A stretch of DNA of 9,929 bases, from NCBI GenBank assembly GCA_900318545.1, contig ONLC01000088.1, positions 1-9,929 of the forward strand, given 5' to 3'. Each line of letters opens with the position of its first letter. The stretch's first letter is position 1. Position numbers and translations under genes: made by a program. This DNA is from an uncultured Eubacteriales bacterium. GTDB lineage: Bacteria; Bacillota; Clostridia; Oscillospirales; Ruminococcaceae. Below are positions 1 through 5,516 of the stretch, piece by piece. Under the pieces are notes generated by a model. The model did no database searches and was not told where the DNA came from. It saw nothing but the letters and a program-made list of their open reading frames with translations.

Positions 1-690
1 GCCCCCGGGTACAGACGTGCTAAGGCTATAATCAAGTTTATTGGCGAGGTCGGTAAGCTTGTGAACTCCGACCCCGATACAAAGGATCTTATCAAGGTAG
101 TTTATGTTGCAAACTACAATGTTTCCTACGCTGAGAAGCTTGTTACTGCGGCTGATATTTCAGAGCAGATCTCCACAGCAGGCACTGAGGCCTCGGGAAC
201 AGGAAATATGAAGCTTATGCTAAACGGCGCTGTTACCTTAGGCACTTATGACGGTGCAAACGTCGAGATAGCTGAGGAGGCAGGCGAGGAAAACAACTAC
301 ATCTTCGGTGCAAGAGTGGAGGAGCTCGCTGAGATAATGCCCGAATATGACCCGAGAAAGCTTATCGCTTCCGATGAGAAGATAGCAAGGGTGCTTGATA
401 AGCTTGTTGACGGTCAGTTTGATGACGGAGGTGTGCCCTCAGATCAGGAGGGAAGCTTCAAGGAGCTTTACAAGGCTCTTACAGACGGTGCAAGCTGGCA
501 CGTTCCCGATCACTACTACGTTGTGGGCGACCTCAACGACTATGTAGAGACTAAGCTTCGTGCTAACCGTGAATATAAGGATAGTCTTGCCTTTGCTAAG
601 AAGTGCTGGCTCAATATTGCAGGTGCAGGCAAGTTCTCGTCCGACAGAACTATCAGGGATTATGCCGAGAATATCTGGAAGATAGGCTGA
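1..690 (+). CDS. glgP: Glycogen/maltodextrin phosphorylase, C-terminal part (5' end outside window)
   Basis: The reading frame is open from base 1 and gives 229 residues up to a TGA at 688-690. It is the C-terminal quarter of an alpha-glucan phosphorylase, which releases glucose-1-phosphate from glycogen or maltodextrin in the cytoplasm using pyridoxal phosphate. The fragment begins APGYRRAK, carries AADISEQISTAG, then the PLP motif EASGTGNMK, whose lysine (codon 71, bases 211-213) is the Schiff-base lysine of the family. GTYDGANVEIAEEAGEEN follows, and it ends with FSSDRTIRDYAENIW, the usual family terminus, so the 3' end is intact. The GTG at 61 is an internal valine, not a start. A kinase gene begins 23 bp downstream without a visible promoter or terminator, so the two are probably co-transcribed. 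Preference for glycogen or maltodextrin cannot be decided from this fragment. Confidence 0.97.
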   Translation, partial: APGYRRAKAIIKFIGEVGKLVNSDPDTKDLIKVVYVANYNVSYAEKLVTAADISEQISTAGTEASGTGNMKLMLNGAVTLGTYDGANVEIAEEAGEENNYIFGARVEELAEIMPEYDPRKLIASDEKIARVLDKLVDGQFDDGGVPSDQEGSFKELYKALTDGASWHVPDHYYVVGDLNDYVETKLRANREYKDSLAFAKKCWLNIAGAGKFSSDRTIRDYAENIWKIG

Positions 691-713
691 CCCGAAGAAC
701 GGAGAGTTTTGAC

Positions 714-1649
714 ATGAAAAAGATAAGCATCAGACATATAAATGAAAAGATCAAGGCAGGTGCCGATGAATTTGTCCTCGAGTGTACAGAGCGTTATGAC
801 TCAAAGCTCAGAGAGGCTGCTGAAATAATAGCAGCAGAGCACGAGCAGAAGCCGATACTTTTGCTGGCAGGACCCTCGGGCTCGGGAAAGACCACTACCG
901 CCCTGAAGTTAGATGAAATGCTTGAAAGCAAGGGCGTAATCACGCATACTATTTCGCTTGACGACTATTTTCTGCCTTCCGACAGGTACACTGTGCCTAT
1001 CGGCAAGGACGGAAAGCCCAACTATGAAACTCCCGACCGCATTGACTGGGAGCAGCTTAAAGAGGATATGATAAGGCTCGGAAAGGGCGAGGAGGTAAGA
1101 CTGCCTAAGTTTATATTCTCAACTCAGTCAAGAGAAGAGGGCGAGGCTATAAGGCTCACAGGCAAGGAGATAATCACCTTTGAGGGTATTCATGCACTTA
1201 ATCCGTTTATAACAAACGGCGTAGGTGCAAGTGCGAACACTATGTATGTAAGTGTCCGCCGCAGAACCGAGCTTGCAGACGGCACTATGCTCCACCCGAA
1301 GTTCCACAGGCTTATGCGCCGACTTATAAGAGATAAGCAGTACAGAGGAAGAGCCTTTTCGGAAACGCTTGATATGTTCAAGAACGTTGAAAAGGGAGAG
1401 GACCTGTACATTATGCCCTACAAGGCAGAGGCTCGCTTCCAGATAGATACATACTTCGCTTATGAGCCTGCGGTATATAAAAAGCACCTCCTTGAGGAGC
1501 TCGAGGAAACCGCTAGGGAATACGAGGGCTTTGACCGCTTTATGCCTATGCTTGAAGCACTCAGGCAGGTTGACCCTCTTGATGAGGTGGTTGTGCCCGA
1601 TAATGCTCTTTGCAGGGAGTTCATAGGCGGAAGCATTTACGAATATTGA
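714..1649 (+). CDS. Uridine kinase-like P-loop nucleoside kinase
   Basis: A 311-residue protein of the uridine kinase/phosphoribulokinase P-loop family. After a helical N-terminal segment of about 46 residues, a Walker A motif GPSGSGKT lies at residues 53-60. SLDDYF (81-86) matches the acidic DDFY-type motif of uridine kinases. ITFEGIHALNP (154-164) is the Walker-B-like strand, and LMRRLIRDKQYRGR (200-213) matches the lid arginine motif RRIxRDxxxRGR. It probably phosphorylates a nucleoside or a related hydroxyl substrate with ATP in the cytosol; the substrate is not clear. Many clostridial relatives carry an N-terminal TGS/ThrRS-like domain that is absent here. The ATG at 714 is chosen because GGAG (701-704) lies upstream and because starting earlier would run into glgP. 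It follows glgP by 23 bp, suggesting one transcript. No clear terminator is seen after the TGA. Confidence 0.88.
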   Translation: MKKISIRHINEKIKAGADEFVLECTERYDSKLREAAEIIAAEHEQKPILLLAGPSGSGKTTTALKLDEMLESKGVITHTISLDDYFLPSDRYTVPIGKDGKPNYETPDRIDWEQLKEDMIRLGKGEEVRLPKFIFSTQSREEGEAIRLTGKEIITFEGIHALNPFITNGVGASANTMYVSVRRRTELADGTMLHPKFHRLMRRLIRDKQYRGRAFSETLDMFKNVEKGEDLYIMPYKAEARFQIDTYFAYEPAVYKKHLLEELEETAREYEGFDRFMPMLEALRQVDPLDEVVVPDNALCREFIGGSIYEY

Positions 1650-1691
1650 TGGTCAACTCTCCGAAGTTTCACCCTCATAGCGAGTGCATAA

Positions 1692-1721
1692 GTACATATT
1701 TTTGTACAAAATTTTGCAAAA
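1692..1721. repeat. Cluster of short inverted repeats just upstream of the nrdR -35 box
   Basis: GTACA (1692-1696) and TGTAC (1703-1707) form an inverted repeat around a 6-base AT core. They are followed by two overlapping perfect 10-bp palindromes, CAAAATTTTG (1707-1716) and TTTTGCAAAA (1712-1721), which end four bases before the -35 box. The inner ACA...TGT half sites faintly resemble an NrdR box, but the outer bases do not fit its consensus. The stretch is AT-rich, so chance is a real alternative. Confidence 0.4.
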
Positions 1722-1725
1722 GGTC

Positions 1726-1754
1726 TTGAAATTTGTATTTTTATGTGTTATAAT
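1726..1754 (+). promoter_or_regulatory. Sigma-A promoter of nrdR
   Basis: TTGAAA at 1726-1731, a 17-bp spacer, then TATAAT at 1749-1754 with TG one base before it (TGTTATAAT, extended -10). Transcription should begin near 1761, giving a leader of about 30 bases before the nrdR ribosome binding site AGGAG at 1781-1785. Confidence 0.88.
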
Positions 1755-1792
1755 GGTTTTGAAGTAAAAATCAGAGACATAGGAGTATTATT

Positions 1793-2242
1793 ATGAAATG
1801 TCCGTTTTGCAGCAATGAGGATACGAGAGTTATCGATTCAAGACCCAGCGAAGGCAAGAAGAGAAGAAGAAGAGAGTGCCCAAAGTGCGGCAAGAGGTTC
1901 ACGACCTATGAGGTGATAGAGAAGCCTCAGCTTATGGTTTATAAGCGTGACGGCTCGTTTGAGCCGTTCGACAGACAGAAGCTTATAAAGGGACTTCAGA
2001 TAGCTGTCAAGAAAAGACCTGTCAGCGTTGAAGCGATAACAGGCCTTGTTGATGATGTGGAGAACGCATTCGCTAATAAGATGCAGACTGAGACCAACAC
2101 CAGTGAGATAGGTGATATGGTGCTTAAAAAGCTAAAGGGACTCGATCAGGTTGCTTATGTGAGATTTGCATCAGTTTATAAGGATTTCACAAGCGTTGAT
2201 TCGTTTATACAGATCATCTCCGAGCTTTCGGGAAAGCAGTAA
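1793..2242 (+). CDS. nrdR: Transcriptional repressor NrdR (ribonucleotide reductase regulator)
   Basis: A 149-residue protein, the usual size for NrdR, which senses ATP/dATP and represses ribonucleotide reductase genes by binding NrdR boxes. The N-terminal zinc ribbon uses C3, C6, C29 and C32 (CPFC and CPKC) and contains DSRP, the basic RRRREC and KRFTTYE. The ATP-cone follows, with MVYKRDGSFEPFDRQKL at about 48-64 and the conserved VAYVRFASVYKDF near residues 120-132. The loop between DSRP and the second Cys pair is two residues shorter than in the Bacillus subtilis protein as I recall it. The ATG is set 7 bases after AGGAG (1781-1785). The gene has its own promoter and a strong terminator, so it is monocistronic here. 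No ribonucleotide reductase gene is in the window. Confidence 0.97.
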   Translation: MKCPFCSNEDTRVIDSRPSEGKKRRRRECPKCGKRFTTYEVIEKPQLMVYKRDGSFEPFDRQKLIKGLQIAVKKRPVSVEAITGLVDDVENAFANKMQTETNTSEIGDMVLKKLKGLDQVAYVRFASVYKDFTSVDSFIQIISELSGKQ

Positions 2243-2256
2243 AATAAGCATAATTT

Positions 2257-2286
2257 AAGACCGTGAGTTTTGCTCACGGTCTTTTT
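2257..2286. terminator. Intrinsic terminator of nrdR, shared with the converging lipoprotein gene
   Basis: An 11-bp perfect stem AAGACCGTGAG (2257-2267) / CTCACGGTCTT (2273-2283) with a 5-base loop, running into T5 at 2282-2286 on the plus strand. It lies 14 bases after the nrdR stop and 4 bases from the stop of the minus-strand gene. The T tract on the minus-strand side is poor (TTAAATTAT), so it should work best for nrdR. Confidence 0.93.
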
Positions 2287-2290
2287 ATGT

Positions 2291-3760
2291 TTATTCGTCG
2301 TATGTTCCGTCGTAGACCTCGTCGTAGGCCTCGTCATCGTAGGTGTAATCCTCTGCCTCAGCGTAGATCTCGTCTTCGGTGGTCGCCTCGGTGCCGTTAT
2401 CTATGGGCTGAGTGTTATCAGCCGTGCCTGCATCGGTACCCTCGGCAGCTTCATTTTCGCTTTCGGAGTCCTTGTTCTCATCAAGAACGTACTCTATCTC
2501 GGGGAAGAACTGTGCCATAAACGCTTTGCAGACCTCGGCACCGCCCTCAGCGTTGGGGTGCTGTCCGTAGTATGCTGTAGAGGGGCTTCCGTTCTCGCAG
2601 AGAACCTCAGCAAAGTCAAAGTACTCAGCTCCAACGCTTTCAGCCATTGTCTTTTCAAGCTCGTTCAGCGTGGTCCTTGTATCCTCGAGCGCTCCCTCAT
2701 AGTCCTGCGGAGGAGAATTGAACAGTATAGTTTTTGCTTCAACTGTTTTGAACTGCTCGAGTATGGACTTGATATTTGCTAGGATATCATCAGCGTTGTC
2801 GCCTGACTCGGCTTCATAAGCACCTGCACCTATATCGTTTGTTCCGAAGGCTACAAGAGCAACATCGCAGTTTAGTGCTCTTCCGAGCCAGTTGCCGTTT
2901 GCTGCACAGTCGCTTGCCCTTGCCCAGCCGAGACCTGCATTATAAAACGCATACTCAGAGCCGAGAGCCTTTGCTATTCTTGCAGCCCAGAACTCATAGG
3001 TCATATAGTCAGTCATGCAGCCCTGTGTGATGGAGTCGCCTATTGCGGTCACTCTTGCCTTAACATCTCTCTTTGCTCCGACAAATACGGGGCAGGGTAT
3101 CTCATCTGTGTATTTCCATACAGCCTCGTCCTCGGGGTATTCGGGGTGATTATTATAGCTTGAGGAGGTAAGGTTCGACATCTTGATACAAGGTATATCC
3201 TTGCCGCTAAGCGTCCACTCCCAGACGAGGTAATGTCCTTCGGGGATATCAATGGTAACGGGGTCGCTCCAGAAGGCTTCTCCCGATTTTACATCCTTAG
3301 ACTCATTTCCCGAGAAGGTAACAGGTATCTTCTCTCCGATAGGGTCCTCGGGGGCGGTGCCGCCGTCATAAACATATGCCGAGCTTATGGTGTAATCTCC
3401 GCCTGCCTGTCCGACGTGAGCTCTTTCGCCGCCGTCATAGGTGGAGTCTACAGTGTTCGAGAAGTAAAAGCAGTATTCAAGCTCGCCAGCCTCCTCAACG
3501 GGAAGGTAAACCCTGTATGCCTTGTTATCAACAGATTTTACGATATAGTTGTTGCCTGTTGCAACATAAGTGTTTGAAACGTAGGTCTCAAAATTTTTGT
3601 CAGTTACGATACAGCTTTCTACTATCTGTTCTGTTTTGGTCTTGCTGCTTGTGTCCTTATCCTTGCTCTTGGCCGATGATGACGAGGACGAAGAATCAGC
3701 ACAGCCTGCCAGTATAACTGCCGAGAACAGCAGGGCAGCTACAGCCTTTAATGCTTTCAT
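2291..3760 (-). CDS. Secreted SGNH/GDSL-family hydrolase lipoprotein
   Basis: A 489-residue predicted lipoprotein. The signal peptide MKALKAVAALLFSAVILAGC has lipobox LAGC with C20 as the lipid-anchored residue, followed by a linker with seven consecutive serines (23-29). Residues about 50-230 look like a beta-sandwich accessory domain, including SGEAFWSDPVTIDI. The SGNH domain follows: GDSITQG with nucleophile S243, NAG with G276, GTND with N308, and HPN with H401. The usual Asp three residues before that His is Tyr (Y398). The protein ends in a 64-residue tail with 25 Asp/Glu and one Lys. The fold suggests an extracellular esterase, perhaps on carbohydrate acetyl groups, but the substrate is unknown. 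The ATG at 3760 follows AGGTGG (3765-3770) closely. It has its own promoter; no terminator separates it from the upstream RNase gene, so some read-through is possible. Confidence 0.9.
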   Translation of the reverse strand: MKALKAVAALLFSAVILAGCADSSSSSSSAKSKDKDTSSKTKTEQIVESCIVTDKNFETYVSNTYVATGNNYIVKSVDNKAYRVYLPVEEAGELEYCFYFSNTVDSTYDGGERAHVGQAGGDYTISSAYVYDGGTAPEDPIGEKIPVTFSGNESKDVKSGEAFWSDPVTIDIPEGHYLVWEWTLSGKDIPCIKMSNLTSSSYNNHPEYPEDEAVWKYTDEIPCPVFVGAKRDVKARVTAIGDSITQGCMTDYMTYEFWAARIAKALGSEYAFYNAGLGWARASDCAANGNWLGRALNCDVALVAFGTNDIGAGAYEAESGDNADDILANIKSILEQFKTVEAKTILFNSPPQDYEGALEDTRTTLNELEKTMAESVGAEYFDFAEVLCENGSPSTAYYGQHPNAEGGAEVCKAFMAQFFPEIEYVLDENKDSESENEAAEGTDAGTADNTQPIDNGTEATTEDEIYAEAEDYTYDDEAYDEVYDGTYDE

Positions 3761-3801
3761 TTTACCACCTGTCCTTACAATGGTTTTTTGCTTACATTTT
3801 T

Positions 3802-3830
3802 AGTATATCACAATCTATTTTTGATGTCAA
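3802..3830 (-). promoter_or_regulatory. Sigma-A promoter of the SGNH lipoprotein gene
   Basis: On the minus strand, TTGACA (3830-3825), a 17-bp spacer and TATACT (3807-3802), with TGA directly before the -10 (extended -10). It begins 8 bases after the stop codon of the preceding RNase gene, so the whole intergenic gap serves as this promoter. Confidence 0.88.
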
Positions 3831-3838
3831 TGCACAGT

Positions 3839-5422
3839 CTACTTGAATTTCGCATACAGATTGTTGATAGAATCCGTAAGCTTTGCCATATCCTTGTTGT
3901 TGAGCCCCTTGCTCGCCTTGACGAGAGCTTCGAGCTTGTCCATAGCGGAGAGAAGTCTCTGATAGTTTGTGGATACGGGCTCTTTCTTCTGTATTCTCTT
4001 AGGCTCTGCGTTTGTGAAGGCACCTGTTGCAAGGTCAAGCTCTGCTCCGCTGTAGGGGGCATAGGCATCTATGCCGAGGTCCTGACGCAGGTGCTCGGTG
4101 TAGCCGTCGGCGCTGTCCTCATCGCCGTGATTTACAAACACCTTGCCCACATGGCTGAAATGCTCTATCCACCTGTCAAGGCCTGCCTTGTCGGCATGGC
4201 CGCTGATACCTGCAAGAATTTTTATCTCGGCACATACAGCTATCTCCTCGCCGAAGAGCTTAACTGTTTTAGCACCGTCAACAATGCTTCTGCCGAGGGT
4301 ATTTACAGCCTGATAGCCTACGAAGAGAACTGTACATTCGGGCTTCCAGAGATTGTGTTTTAAGTGGTGCTTGATACGTCCTGCCTCGCACATTCCGCTT
4401 GCTGAAATGATTACCTTCGGGCTTGAGTCAAAATTTATTGCTCTTGACTCATCACTTGTAACCGCAGTTTCAAGACCCTCAAAAACAAGGGGATTGATGT
4501 TGTTTCTGACAAACTCCATAGCCTCCTCATCAAAGCAGGAGTTTTTGTTTTTATTGAAAATGCTTGTAGCTTCAATTGCAAGAGGGGAGTCTATATACAC
4601 CTTAAAGCCGTCATGACCGCTGATAAGGTGCTGATCCTTTATCTTTCTGATAAAGTAGAGAAGCTCCTGAGTTCTTCCGACTGCAAATGAGGGGATAACA
4701 ACAGTGCCGCCCCTGTCAAAGGTCTTTTGCAGAAGCTCTGCAAGGTCGTGAACGTAGTCGCCCTTGGGCTTATCGTGGTATCTCAGACCGTAGGTAGACT
4801 CCATAACAGCGTAGTCTGCCTCATCAAGGTACTGGGGGTCACGGATAAGGGGCTGATTTAGGTTTCCTATATCGCCCGAGAAAACTATCTTTTTGGTAAC
4901 ACCGTCCTCGGTGAGGGTGAGCTCGATAGATGCCGAGCCCAGCAGGTGACCTGCGTCAACAAAGCGAACGCTGATACCCTCGCAGAGCTCCTCCTGCGTG
5001 TTATAACGGTGCGGACGGAGATAGCTTATTGCTGCTTCGGCGTCTGCCATAGTGTAAAGTGGTTCGGTCTCGCCGCTGCCTTTACGCCTGCCCTTTCTGC
5101 TTCTCCATTCCGCTTCAAACTCCTGTATATGAGCTGAATCTCTGAGCATTATCTCGCAGAGATTGCAGGTCGCATCGGTTGCATGGATATGCCCCTTGAA
5201 GCCGCCTGCGGCAAGCAGCGGCAGCAGTCCAGAATGGTCTATATGTGCGTGTGTGAGCAGAACGAAATCTATCTCTCCGGGAGCACAGGGAATCTGAGCG
5301 TTCTCGAATTTGTCGGCCCCCTGCTCCATACCGAAGTCCACCAGAAATTTCTTTCCGCAGGCCTCAATGAAGGTACAGCTTCCTGTTACCTCGTGGTCGG
5401 CTCCTATAAAAATAAGCTTCAT
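3839..5422 (-). CDS. Beta-CASP metallo-beta-lactamase-fold ribonuclease
   Basis: A 527-residue cytoplasmic metallo-hydrolase of the beta-CASP group (YSH1/CPSF73-like), zinc enzymes that cut or trim RNA. Metal-binding motifs are THAHIDH (H58, H60, D62, H63), DAGHLLGSA (H159) and FSGDIG (D184). The beta-CASP cassette carries MESTYG (E208), IPSFAVGRTQE, and SASGMCEAGRIKHHL. The RNA-specificity end has SGHAD (H409) and FVNHGDE (H432). A short basic stretch at about 107-114 (RSRKGRRK) sits in the lactamase half. The N-terminus begins directly at the first strand, MKLIFIGA, and there is no signal peptide. The ATG at 5422 lies 8 bases after AAGGAG (5431-5436). It has its own promoter. RNA as substrate is inferred from the family. 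Confidence 0.94.
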   Translation of the reverse strand: MKLIFIGADHEVTGSCTFIEACGKKFLVDFGMEQGADKFENAQIPCAPGEIDFVLLTHAHIDHSGLLPLLAAGGFKGHIHATDATCNLCEIMLRDSAHIQEFEAEWRSRKGRRKGSGETEPLYTMADAEAAISYLRPHRYNTQEELCEGISVRFVDAGHLLGSASIELTLTEDGVTKKIVFSGDIGNLNQPLIRDPQYLDEADYAVMESTYGLRYHDKPKGDYVHDLAELLQKTFDRGGTVVIPSFAVGRTQELLYFIRKIKDQHLISGHDGFKVYIDSPLAIEATSIFNKNKNSCFDEEAMEFVRNNINPLVFEGLETAVTSDESRAINFDSSPKVIISASGMCEAGRIKHHLKHNLWKPECTVLFVGYQAVNTLGRSIVDGAKTVKLFGEEIAVCAEIKILAGISGHADKAGLDRWIEHFSHVGKVFVNHGDEDSADGYTEHLRQDLGIDAYAPYSGAELDLATGAFTNAEPKRIQKKEPVSTNYQRLLSAMDKLEALVKASKGLNNKDMAKLTDSINNLYAKFK

Positions 5423-5450
5423 ACTATCAGCTCCTTACATTCTTTTCTTA

Positions 5451-5480
5451 ATTATATCACAGCCGGGCAGCTTCTGTCAA
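5451..5480 (-). promoter_or_regulatory. Sigma-A promoter of the beta-CASP RNase gene
   Basis: On the minus strand, TTGACA (5480-5475), an 18-bp spacer and TATAAT (5456-5451), with TGA directly before the -10 element (GTGATATAAT). The -35 box directly abuts the U tract of the preceding gene's terminator. Confidence 0.88.
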
Positions 5481-5508
5481 CAAAACGCAGTGAGATCCCT
5501 CACTGCGT
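5481..5508 (-). terminator. Intrinsic terminator of the GGDEF/EAL gene
   Basis: On the minus strand, a 10-bp perfect stem ACGCAGTGAG (5508-5499) / CTCACTGCGT (5494-5485) with a 4-base loop, followed by a T run that continues TTTTGTTG. It begins 8 bases after the TAG at 5517. The T run leads straight into the -35 box of the RNase promoter. Confidence 0.9.
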
Positions 5509-5516
5509 CAGTTGGA

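Noticed and set aside
603..713. Longer N-terminus for the kinase gene starting at 603
   Set aside because: It would overlap glgP by 88 bases in another frame, and the added residues look like a shadow of glgP. The ATG at 714 has GGAG upstream and matches the family start better.
2270..2782. Plus-strand open frame of 170 codons starting in the nrdR terminator
   Set aside because: It starts inside the terminator and is antisense to the lipoprotein's SGNH domain; its hydrophobic product mirrors the acidic codons of the tail.
3674..3694. Phase-variable repeat in the seven-serine run of the lipoprotein
   Set aside because: The codons are mixed (TCT, TCG, TCC, TCA), so there is no uniform short repeat that would slip.
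3788..4363. Plus-strand open frame of 191 codons
   Set aside because: It is antisense to the beta-CASP gene and includes the lipoprotein promoter region; no independent support.
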